64,000 nucleotides of DNA, from positions 1-64,000 of the IMG/VR virus record IMGVR_UViG_3300010885_081169. The stretch is one strand, 5' to 3'. The notes under the pieces were generated by a model. It was not told the DNA's origin. It saw only the letters and a list, made by a program, of their open reading frames with translations, and searched no databases. Source of the DNA: a virus. A program made the position numbers and the translations under genes. Shown here one piece after another: positions 8,813 to 15,944 of the stretch. Each line of letters starts with the position of its first letter. Within the stretch, counting starts at the first letter, position 1.

Positions 8813-9509
8813 CATTACCGCTATGTTAGATAGGGATGGAGTCAAGAACAATCCGGAATTTCCACGGCTAGTCTCTTATCCGAGGACTGGTTCTCACTGG
8901 CTCAGAATTCTGCTCGAGTCATATCTCGGAGAGCCGTCTTATGTCCAGAGCTTCTTTGACCCTAATCCAAAGTCGTTCTGGGGATTCCACATTCATGATC
9001 GGCGCGTGGGAAATTACGAACCCTCTGAGGGTCTCACCGCTGGCCTCAAGAAGGTGATCTACCTCCACAGAGACCCAGTAGACACGATTTATTCCCAGTT
9101 ACGCTACGATCACACTATTGCCAGCAACTGGAACGGCGAGAGGAATCAGTGGCTTGACGATCAGGTTCAGTCTCTAGTTGAAGAATACAGAGCGCACCTC
9201 TCCAGGTGGACTAGGGATAATTCTGACATTGAGTCGATGATCAGCCTCTCTTATGAAGAGCTCAAGTCAAATCCAGTCGAATCCATGGCCCACGTTCTTA
9301 GATTCCTCGGTAGGGAAGTAGATACCACCAAAATTCTTGCCGTATATGAGAAGTGCAACAAGAGCCTCACTAAGTCTGTGACTCCTCATGATCCAGCCGC
9401 GTTAAGTGCTGAAGCCGTCCAAGCCCCCGAAGTCTATGAGAACACCAGAGAGAGGTTCAGGGTCGCTTACGATTCAATCATCAGAGAGCAATTTGCGGGA
9501 CTAAGATAG
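8805..9509 (+). CDS. Sulfotransferase (PAPS-dependent family)
   Basis: This 234-residue protein has both cofactor motifs of the sulfotransferase family: the 5'-phosphosulfate loop SYPRTGSHWL at residues 24-33, and the 3'-phosphate site VIYLHRDPVDTIYSQ with its Arg-Asp-Pro and following Ser. Sulfotransferases move sulfate from PAPS to hydroxyl or amino groups, here most likely on a glycan given the context. I chose ATG 8805, which overlaps the GT11 gene by 8 bp; the frame extends further upstream without a better start. PAPS would come from host sulfate assimilation. Acceptor unknown. Confidence 0.82.
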   Translation: MYDITAMLDRDGVKNNPEFPRLVSYPRTGSHWLRILLESYLGEPSYVQSFFDPNPKSFWGFHIHDRRVGNYEPSEGLTAGLKKVIYLHRDPVDTIYSQLRYDHTIASNWNGERNQWLDDQVQSLVEEYRAHLSRWTRDNSDIESMISLSYEELKSNPVESMAHVLRFLGREVDTTKILAVYEKCNKSLTKSVTPHDPAALSAEAVQAPEVYENTRERFRVAYDSIIREQFAGLR

Positions 9510-9517
9510 GAGACTCC

Positions 9518-10189
9518 ATGCCGGTAATTCTTGACTACGATGAGACCAAATTTCCGATCAGAAGCCACGTGCAAGATCTGTTCGGCGTGACTGCTTTAGA
9601 GCTTCTGCATGTCCAGAGAAGCGACCTCATGTTCGATAACCTTGACAGTAGCAATGAGAGCAAGACTGAGTATCACTCTGCTTTCTATAAGAGGCTGAAC
9701 CATGATGGTCCATTCTCTTGGACTGAAATCATCGATGCTTATCACGGCATCTTGCGTGAAGTCGTTTCTCCCCTCGTCAACAAGGAATTTATCTATCAGA
9801 CATTTCCTTCGTTCAGAGTCCATGTTCCAAACTACAAGGCCACTTACAAGTGGCACTATGATAGCGATATAGACCACAGGCACCCTGATGGAGAAATCAA
9901 TTTCCAGATCCCTCTCACAGTGATGTATGGGACCAGCGCTACTTGGTGCGAGAGCGTACCAGGACTCGGAGACTATAAGCCCATGAACTGTCATCCTGGC
10001 CAACTGGTCTGCTTCAATGGAAACAAGCTCACGCACGGAAACAAGATCAATGAGACTGGTCTCACTCGCGTGAGCTTGGACTTTAGAATCCTGCCAAGAG
10101 ACAAATACTTTCCAGAGAGAAACCTCACCTCAGTCACCAAGGGAACAGATTTCAAGGTTGGAGGCTACTACTCTGAGTTTTCTCGATGA
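9518..10189 (+). CDS. StrG-like 2-oxoglutarate/Fe(II) oxygenase
   Basis: The 223-residue protein has the facial-triad layout of 2OG-Fe(II) dioxygenases: H113-x-D115 in KWHYDSD, distal H173 in LTHGNKINETG and R184 in TRVSLDFR for 2-oxoglutarate. The string NFQIPLTVMYGTSATWCES followed by GDYKP and the HGNxxNxTGxTRVSLDFR tail resembles the StrG family of streptomycin clusters and related proteins in phage and bacterial polysaccharide loci. It would hydroxylate or oxidise a sugar or amino acid side chain. AGGAG at 9508-9512 precedes the start; the stop overlaps the next ATG. Substrate unknown. Confidence 0.65.
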   Translation: MPVILDYDETKFPIRSHVQDLFGVTALELLHVQRSDLMFDNLDSSNESKTEYHSAFYKRLNHDGPFSWTEIIDAYHGILREVVSPLVNKEFIYQTFPSFRVHVPNYKATYKWHYDSDIDHRHPDGEINFQIPLTVMYGTSATWCESVPGLGDYKPMNCHPGQLVCFNGNKLTHGNKINETGLTRVSLDFRILPRDKYFPERNLTSVTKGTDFKVGGYYSEFSR

Positions 10190-11082
10190 AAAAGTTCTGC
10201 ATACTCGAGCAGGGAAGGTACGTCAATGACCCTCTGTCAGTCCAAAAGCGCGAGCTATTCACGCGTGACTTTTGCGACTTCTATAGACTGAACTGGAGCA
10301 CCCCTGAAGATCCTGCGTCGGACTTCTACCAGTCTAAGCTTCTATTTTCTGAGGGTCGGACATTCTTGTACGATGTGGTCCAGAAGAACTACGAGTACTA
10401 CATCTTCATAGATGATGACACGGAATTCATCACTGAAGATCCTGCCAGCGAGATTCTTCGTTGCCTCGAGAAGTGGAAGCCACTTTGCGCTACTTTCCAA
10501 GAAGTCAGTAGCGGAAAAATTGTTTATGAAAATCCAGAAGGCAAAGAGGCGTTCTGCATCACCGACTACGACCAACAGACTAATGTCTATCACCGGTCGT
10601 TCATGGAGAATGTCTTTCCATTTGTTTGCCACGCAAGCGGCGGAGTCAGCTTATTCTGCCAGTATTTGGGCAACAAGATTGCGCCGAACAAGCAGGTATG
10701 CTTTGACAGCATAAGAGTAAGGAACACCAGACACGAGCACGATACTTTTGCGCACCCTGAGAGAGTCGCTAGAAGCGAATCAGTTGTCGATCTAGTCTGG
10801 AAAGTCTTCAATCAGATGACTCACCACAAGGATTTCCCGCACAAGTTTAGAGACGCTCAAAATTGTGCTTTGACGTACGGCTTGAGTCCATCTGCTGAGA
10901 GCTTCACGCTGACCAAAGACCACGTTGCAGGCGCCATAGATGATCAGTCAGAAGTTTGGAAGTCAAGATCTCCCGTGAGATCTAAGCAGCTTGCTAAACT
11001 TCTGATCTCTCGAGATAAACTAAAGGAACATGAGCTGCAGTATTTGAACCTGTTGCTTTGGTGGGAGGAGAATGTTCGCTAG
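10186..11082 (+). CDS. Putative GT-A type glycosyltransferase
   Basis: The 298-residue protein has a YEYYIFIDDDTEF segment (Asp 76-78) that looks like a GT-A metal-binding DxD after a hydrophobic strand. An N-terminal KFCILEQGRY and a His/Asp-rich middle (NTRHEHDTFAHPERV) follow. I do not recognise a CAZy family. The C-terminal 60 residues are helical and charged. It overlaps its neighbours at both ends (ATGA upstream, 11 bp downstream) and so belongs to the sugar operon. It might instead be a nucleotidyltransferase-like or hydroxylase-associated protein. Confidence 0.45.
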   Translation: MKKFCILEQGRYVNDPLSVQKRELFTRDFCDFYRLNWSTPEDPASDFYQSKLLFSEGRTFLYDVVQKNYEYYIFIDDDTEFITEDPASEILRCLEKWKPLCATFQEVSSGKIVYENPEGKEAFCITDYDQQTNVYHRSFMENVFPFVCHASGGVSLFCQYLGNKIAPNKQVCFDSIRVRNTRHEHDTFAHPERVARSESVVDLVWKVFNQMTHHKDFPHKFRDAQNCALTYGLSPSAESFTLTKDHVAGAIDDQSEVWKSRSPVRSKQLAKLLISRDKLKEHELQYLNLLLWWEENVR

Positions 11083-11737
11083 TATTGAGGAAATTAAGCC
11101 AAAGCTAGAGGGTCTTGGGTTTGTCATCAATGACCCCTGGGACGTTGTTGATGCGTTTGAGAAGATGGTCGCTAACTACGCAGGTAGCAAGTACGCTGTA
11201 AGCGTCGATAATTGCACCGACGCGTTGTTTCTCTGTCTCAGGTACAACAACGCTAGCGGCAAGATAAAAATTCCATCCCGCACGTATGTCTCAGTTCCAC
11301 AGACTATCATACACGCTGGCTGTACTCCAGATTTTGTCGACTTCGATTGGTCTGGGTGCTACAAGCTAGATCCATACAACATTGTCGATGGAGCTACGAG
11401 ATTCACCAAGGGGATGTATGTGCAGGATACATTCCACTGTCTTTCCTTCCACATCAAGAAGACAGTGCCGATTGGAAAGGGCGGCATGATCCTGACAAAT
11501 GACAAGGCAGCATATGACTGGTTCAAGCTTGCTCGGTACGAGGGGCGCGATATTACTGTGCCCTACGATCAGGACAAGATCCAGATGATGGGATGGAACA
11601 TGTACATGCCACCCGAGCAGGCCGCTAGAGGAATTCAACTGTTCCTTGAGGTCTCTGACGACAACAAAGACTGTGGCGGTTCTTGGAAGTACCACGACGT
11701 CTCAGGACTAGAAATCTTTCAAAGCACCGGTAAGTGA
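11072..11737 (+). CDS. DegT/DnrJ/EryC1-type aminotransferase, short form
   Basis: This is the N-terminal, PLP-binding domain of the DegT/DnrJ/EryC1/StrS sugar aminotransferase family: YAGSKYAVSVDNCTDALFLCL (phosphate-binding region), IKIPSRTYVSVPQTIIHAGCTPDFVD, NIVDGATR (cofactor Asp 106) and SFHIKKTVPIGKGGMI, with K130 as the likely Schiff-base lysine. Family members are about 370-400 residues; this one ends at 221 and lacks the C-terminal small domain. The downstream frame does not resume it, so it is a genuine short gene or an old truncation. An intact member could aminate a 4-keto sugar such as the Gmd product. Whether this short form is catalytic is unclear. GGAGGAG lies just before the start. 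Confidence 0.72.
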   Translation: MFASIEEIKPKLEGLGFVINDPWDVVDAFEKMVANYAGSKYAVSVDNCTDALFLCLRYNNASGKIKIPSRTYVSVPQTIIHAGCTPDFVDFDWSGCYKLDPYNIVDGATRFTKGMYVQDTFHCLSFHIKKTVPIGKGGMILTNDKAAYDWFKLARYEGRDITVPYDQDKIQMMGWNMYMPPEQAARGIQLFLEVSDDNKDCGGSWKYHDVSGLEIFQSTGK

Positions 11738-12418
11738 ATGTCTTCTGTTTCAATTGCGGCGTTTGACGCGCAAGAGTTCCTGAGAACAAACTCTTGCATC
11801 GAGTTTCGTAACGAGAGGATCTCTGGATTTCATAGAGACGCGATTCTCTGTGATTTTATGATCAAGCTCTTGAGGCATTATGACATCTTTGTAGAGACAG
11901 GAACGTACTTAGGCATCACCTGCGACTACGTTTCTTTGAATTCTCCAGGGACAATTTTACATAGCTGCGAGCTCTCAAGGAGCAACTACGAAGCAGCAAC
12001 TTTGCAATGTTCCGTCCGCAAAAATGTCTCGATAACTCACTCGGACTCTTTGAGCTTTCTTGGGCAGATCGATAAGGCCGTGCCCCGCGATGCTATTCCT
12101 GTATTTTGGCTAGACGCTCATTCTGATGAAGATGATGATCCAACCGTCCTAAGAGAAGTTGAGCTAATAACTCAAAAGTACAAGAATTACGTCATACTGA
12201 TTGACGACCTCAAGAATCCTAGAGTCGAAGGCTGCAATGCACAGATTAGGTCTGCTTCCATAATTGACACTCTAAATTCTGCCGGCGCAGTTTGGCCAAA
12301 GTACAGCGCTACCCATCGATTTCAAGGCGGAAGATTAGATTTTGACCCCAACCCCAGCTGTTCTTCGTGGTGCATGATCACCAGTGAGAACATTACTAGC
12401 CCTCTCTTTGAAGCCTAG
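11738..12418 (+). CDS. Class I methyltransferase-like protein
   Basis: The 226-residue protein opens its Rossmann fold with YDIFVETGTYLGITCDYV, fitting motif I (E-x-G-x-x-x-G). ILHSCELSRSNYEAA fits motif II with an acidic residue for the SAM ribose, and IPVFWLDAHSDEDDDP and YVILIDDLKNP fit later strands. This arrangement is known from methyltransferase-fold proteins in polysaccharide loci. The WLDAHSD motif is also seen in relatives that are not proven methyltransferases. It starts immediately after the previous stop (TGAATG). Probably O-methylation of the glycan; substrate unknown. Confidence 0.55.
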   Translation: MSSVSIAAFDAQEFLRTNSCIEFRNERISGFHRDAILCDFMIKLLRHYDIFVETGTYLGITCDYVSLNSPGTILHSCELSRSNYEAATLQCSVRKNVSITHSDSLSFLGQIDKAVPRDAIPVFWLDAHSDEDDDPTVLREVELITQKYKNYVILIDDLKNPRVEGCNAQIRSASIIDTLNSAGAVWPKYSATHRFQGGRLDFDPNPSCSSWCMITSENITSPLFEA

Positions 12419-12433
12419 ACAAAGGAATTAGCC

Positions 12434-13081
12434 GTGAAGAATCTGGTATACATCGGTCTATCTTATTGCTCTACATTCATAGAGCTAGTGAACTCAGGAA
12501 GATTCGATAGGCACTATGGGATTGACCCTCTTGAGAAGTATGCGGATCTTCACAAGCGACTTAATGAGATTCCAAATGTCGAGGTCATGACTGCCGCAGC
12601 ATGGACTCATGATGGCGAGATTGAGTTTACGCTTTCAGGTGGATCAGACCTTGGCACAAGCTCTATATCAAAGGGAAATAGTTTAGATTTTCCCTATCGT
12701 TCACATGAAAATCTTCATAATGGCAAAGTTGTGAAGGTCAGAAGCGTGAACTATCCTGCTTATTTGCAGTCTAAGGGAATCGAACAGATAGACACTCTGA
12801 TAACAGACGCCCAGGGTGCAGATCTCACAATATTGAAGACCTTTGAGGCTTATCTCAGGTCGCAGAAGATTGGATCGATAACCCTAGAGCTAGAAGACGC
12901 AAGGAAGGGGAAAATCTACCCTGATCTTCCAGACAACACAGTACAATCAGCAGCTGAATATCTCAAACAGTTTGGTTACATTTTAGTTGGTTCTAGCCAC
13001 GGCATAGTGACTAGAGGAGAGTTTCATGATTTCTCTGATGACAGATGGTGGGCAGATTACCTCTTTGAGATTGCGCCATGA
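12434..13081 (+). CDS. FkbM-family methyltransferase
   Basis: This 215-residue protein fits the FkbM family: YIGLSYCSTFIELV near the start, HYGIDPLEKYADLHKRLNE as the SAM-ribose strand, VMTAAAWTHDGEIEF as the linking strand, and IDTLITDAQGADLTILKTFE near 116-135, which corresponds to the family's D-x-E-G-x-E-x-x-x-L region with variation (DAQGAD). The classic motif I glycine loop is reduced. It starts at GTG with AAGGA at 12422-12426 and a 7-bp spacer. FkbM enzymes methylate hydroxyls on sugars or polyketides; here a sugar is likely. Confidence 0.65.
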   Translation: MKNLVYIGLSYCSTFIELVNSGRFDRHYGIDPLEKYADLHKRLNEIPNVEVMTAAAWTHDGEIEFTLSGGSDLGTSSISKGNSLDFPYRSHENLHNGKVVKVRSVNYPAYLQSKGIEQIDTLITDAQGADLTILKTFEAYLRSQKIGSITLELEDARKGKIYPDLPDNTVQSAAEYLKQFGYILVGSSHGIVTRGEFHDFSDDRWWADYLFEIAP

Positions 13082-13308
13082 AAGATGACATAGCTACCAG
13101 CAAGTTCTTGATCAGATTTAACACAAAGCATGGCAATAGCAATCTTGTGTGGCGTATCTTCCAAGACGGAGTCGAGAGATGCGCTTCTGGAGTCAACATT
13201 AAAGTCCCATCCTGGAGTGAATCTTCGCTTGAGGGTGACGTGAAAAAGTGGAACTTAGCTTGTCTTGGAGTCGCTGTCTGGACAGGCGACGAGGTCCTTA
13301 TCAAATGA
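13078..13308 (+). CDS. Small conserved-looking protein of unknown function in glycan operon
   Basis: This 76-residue protein is fixed between two genes by ATGA overlaps on both sides, which argues that it is real. It has beta-strand-like segments (FLIRFNTKHGNSNLVWRIF, GVNIKVPSW, WNLACLGVAVWTGDEVLI), five tryptophans and two Cys, and no signal or membrane segment. It may be a small beta-sandwich or accessory factor for a neighbouring enzyme. I know of no family assignment. Confidence 0.65.
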   Translation: MKDDIATSKFLIRFNTKHGNSNLVWRIFQDGVERCASGVNIKVPSWSESSLEGDVKKWNLACLGVAVWTGDEVLIK

Positions 13309-14237
13309 AAAATTTAGTCACAGGAGCAACTGGACTTCTTGGCAGCGAGATTCTTGCTCTGTCTCCTGGTTCCGTTGGACTCAGCTCGAGAGAATGTGAT
13401 CTCACGGATTCGAATCATGCTATCCTCACTCTGGAAGATGGACGAGTAGACACGGTCATTCACTGTGCCGCAAGGGTCGGAGGTGTGAAGGCTAACACTG
13501 ACTATGTCGCTGACTTCTTTGATGACAATGTCAAGATGAACATGAATGTGCTGAATGCCTGCAGAGTGAATAAGCTGAAGCTTGTCTCTGTGCTCTCGAC
13601 CTGCATCTACCCAGACGCGCCTTATGTGAAGTACCCGCTCACAGAGGATCAGCTTCACATGGGTCCTCCGCATCTATCGAACTTTGGATATGCGTACGCA
13701 AAGAGGATGCTTGAGGTCCAGAGCAGGGCTTATCGCCAGCAGTTTGGGTGCAACTTCATCTCGGTCATTCCAAACAATCTCTACGGTATCAATGACAACT
13801 ACGATCTCAACAGTGGTCATGTCATTCCAGCTCTCATCCGGAAGTTCCATGAGGCAATGCAGGCAGGCAGGAATGAAGTCGTTGTCTGGGGATCTGGACG
13901 TCCAATCCGTGAGTTCACTTTTGCCAGGGACGCAGCCAAGATCATTCTGTGGCTTGCGGAAAACTATGATGGCGAGGAGCCTATCAACATCGGTAACCCT
14001 GATTGGGTCTCTATCGAAAATCTTTCTCTGATGATCGGAGAGGAAATCGGATTTGAGCGACACATCAAGTTTGACTCTTCAAAGCCTGACGGACAGTACG
14101 AGAAGCCGTCTTCAAATGATAAGCTGAGGTCTCTTGGCTGGTCAGCAGAGTATACACCACTTCGAGAAGGCCTTCAAGAGACTATTAGAAAATTCCAAGA
14201 TCGATATCCAAACGTAAGAGGATTCCATGTACACTAA
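13305..14237 (+). CDS. fcl: GDP-L-fucose synthase (GDP-4-keto-6-deoxymannose epimerase/reductase)
   Basis: The 310-residue protein is an extended SDR enzyme with NADP loop TGATGLLGSE at residues 6-15. It carries the active-site set known for GDP-fucose synthase: S98-T99-C100-IYP (C100 matches the epimerase Cys), Y129-x3-K133 (catalytic Tyr/Lys) and H172 in the NSGHVIPALIRKFHEA string, which is highly typical of Fcl/WcaG. It converts GDP-4-keto-6-deoxy-D-mannose plus NADPH to GDP-L-fucose. Length matches the family (about 310-320). I chose the ATG overlapping the preceding TGA; the open frame extends upstream. Gmd lies one gene downstream and two fucosyltransferases upstream, so the assignment is strong. 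Confidence 0.93.
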   Translation: MKNLVTGATGLLGSEILALSPGSVGLSSRECDLTDSNHAILTLEDGRVDTVIHCAARVGGVKANTDYVADFFDDNVKMNMNVLNACRVNKLKLVSVLSTCIYPDAPYVKYPLTEDQLHMGPPHLSNFGYAYAKRMLEVQSRAYRQQFGCNFISVIPNNLYGINDNYDLNSGHVIPALIRKFHEAMQAGRNEVVVWGSGRPIREFTFARDAAKIILWLAENYDGEEPINIGNPDWVSIENLSLMIGEEIGFERHIKFDSSKPDGQYEKPSSNDKLRSLGWSAEYTPLREGLQETIRKFQDRYPNVRGFHVH

Positions 14238-14940
14238 GCTTGAGGTTCCTCATGATTGCCAGATTGAATCTTTGGAGCAGATATACAATAAGTGGCTCTT
14301 GCCAAACGCTGGTGAGGACCCAGTTTTTGTAGAGGTCGGCGCTTATGATGGAATAAGCTGGAGCAACACTTACGCCTTATCTAAGCTTGGCTGGAAAGGG
14401 CTATATGTTGAGCCTGTCTCTGAGTACGCTCGTGCCTGCTCTTTGAATCACTCTCACAATCCTGAGATAAAAGTAGTTTGTTGCGCTGTTGGAGAAGTCG
14501 AATCAAAAGCAAGAATTGCTGTCGCAGCCAGCATCACGACACTTGACAAGGACCATCTTGAAGCTTACAAAGAGATCTCGTGGGCTAAAGAAGCTTTGGA
14601 ACAGAATTTCTCTGGAGTAAGAGAGGTTCAAGTCTATAGGTTGGAAACTATCTTAGACGCCGTTGGCTTGAAGAATGCTGATCTACTCGTGATCGACGTT
14701 GAAGGCTACGAAGAAAGCGTATTGAGATCTTTCGATCTCAAGCAGCTAGACCCCAAGATGCTGATTTGCGAGATTCAAGATGGGCACAAAGACTTTGCCA
14801 GATACAGTGAAATTGTAGAAAGAGAGCAGAGAGTAAGAAACTTCATCTTGAATTCTGGTTATAGTGAAGTCTATAGAGATCAAGTAAACACAGTGTTTGT
14901 CAAGCAAGAAATCTTTAACCGCACAAAGGACTCAACGTGA
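14227..14940 (+). CDS. FkbM-family methyltransferase
   Basis: The 237-residue protein is a clear FkbM member: [20 protein letters not shown] at 32-51 (SAM loop), [17 protein letters not shown] (ribose-binding acidic strand), [17 protein letters not shown], the family's TLDKDH segment, and [19 protein letters not shown] near 154-172 with the D-x-E-G-x-E motif intact. The enzymes methylate hydroxyl groups, often on glycans. It sits between Fcl and Gmd and overlaps both, so the pair is co-translated with a methyltransferase. It might methylate fucose or another sugar of the same chain; 2-O-methylfucose occurs in nature but is only a guess here. Confidence 0.85.
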   Translation: MYTKLEVPHDCQIESLEQIYNKWLLPNAGEDPVFVEVGAYDGISWSNTYALSKLGWKGLYVEPVSEYARACSLNHSHNPEIKVVCCAVGEVESKARIAVAASITTLDKDHLEAYKEISWAKEALEQNFSGVREVQVYRLETILDAVGLKNADLLVIDVEGYEESVLRSFDLKQLDPKMLICEIQDGHKDFARYSEIVEREQRVRNFILNSGYSEVYRDQVNTVFVKQEIFNRTKDST

Positions 14941-15908
14941 AGACTGCACTAGTCACTGGAGTCACTGGGCAAGATGGGAGCTATCTCGCCGAGCTCCTTC
15001 TAGAGAAAGACTACAGAGTTATTGGAATGAAGAGGAGAACTTCTCTTCTTGCGACTGATCGAATTGATCACCTGCTTAAGCACCCGAACTTTCAGCTTGT
15101 CTATGGCTCCATGAATGATGCAGGATCTTTCTACAGGCTCTTTTCGAATCAAAAGTTCGATGAAGTCTACAATCTTGCTGCGCAGTCTCACGTCCGAGTT
15201 TCTTTTGACGTTCCAGAAGAGACTGTGGATGCCGTCGCTGTTGGTCCTTTGAGACTGCTAGAATGTATCAGGACCATGCAGCCGAGCTGCAGATTTTACC
15301 AGGCATCTTCTTCTGAGATGTACGGAGATAATCCCGAGCACCCTCAGAGTGAGGAGACTCGTCTGATGCCAGCCTCACCATATGCTTGCGCCAAGGTCTT
15401 CGCGCATGGTCTCACTCGCAACTACCGTGAGGGTTACGGAATCCACGCATCTTCTGGTATTCTGTTCAATCATGAGAGTCCGCGGCGTGGCGAGACTTTT
15501 GTGACTCGCAAGATCACCTTGGCGGCGGCGCGGATCAAGCTTGGCCTACAGGACAAGATCTCTCTTGGGAACCTCGACGCTCTACGAGACTGGGGCTATG
15601 CCAAGGACTACGTTGAGGCGATGTGGCTTATGCTCCAACAGGACAAGCCTGATGACTACGTTGTCGCAACTGGTGAGACCCACACGGTCAGAGAATTCCT
15701 GAACGAAGTGTTTGATATTGCGGGTCTCAATGTGGACGAGCACCTTGTGATTGACGACAGGTTGAAGAGGCCACACGAGGTTCCGTGGCTTGAGGGCGAC
15801 TACTCAAAGGCGAAGGAAAAGCTTGGATGGACTCCTAAGACTACGTTCAAGAGTCTGGCAAAGCTGATGTACGAAGCGGATCTTGAACTCACAAAAAAGT
15901 CTCTGTAA
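14937..15908 (+). CDS. gmd: GDP-mannose 4,6-dehydratase
   Basis: The 323-residue extended SDR enzyme has NADP loop [15 protein letters not shown] at 7-21, the R-rich segment MKRRTS for the cofactor phosphate, S125-S126-E127 (catalytic Ser/Thr and Glu), Y149-x3-K153 in SPYACAK, and the Gmd hallmark [16 protein letters not shown] at 177-192. It converts GDP-D-mannose to GDP-4-keto-6-deoxy-D-mannose, the substrate of the adjacent Fcl. It starts at GTG (GTGA overlap) with AAAGGA about 10 bp upstream. No guanylyltransferase or phosphomannomutase is in the window, so GDP-mannose must come from the host or from genes elsewhere in the phage. Confidence 0.95.
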   Translation: MKTALVTGVTGQDGSYLAELLLEKDYRVIGMKRRTSLLATDRIDHLLKHPNFQLVYGSMNDAGSFYRLFSNQKFDEVYNLAAQSHVRVSFDVPEETVDAVAVGPLRLLECIRTMQPSCRFYQASSSEMYGDNPEHPQSEETRLMPASPYACAKVFAHGLTRNYREGYGIHASSGILFNHESPRRGETFVTRKITLAAARIKLGLQDKISLGNLDALRDWGYAKDYVEAMWLMLQQDKPDDYVVATGETHTVREFLNEVFDIAGLNVDEHLVIDDRLKRPHEVPWLEGDYSKAKEKLGWTPKTTFKSLAKLMYEADLELTKKSL

Positions 15909-15944
15909 ATGTGAAATTGAGATTGCGTTGGTATATGATGTTGC

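Noticed and set aside
10186-11737. Frameshifted full-length aminotransferase spanning two frames
   Set aside because: The upstream gene ends with unrelated sequence and the DegT-type start has its own strong ribosome site; the next gene is methyltransferase-like, not the missing domain.
3221-15908. Host-derived genomic island with integrase or insertion sequence ends
   Set aside because: No integrase, transposase, att-like direct repeats or tRNA remnants; gene overlaps run as in a phage operon.
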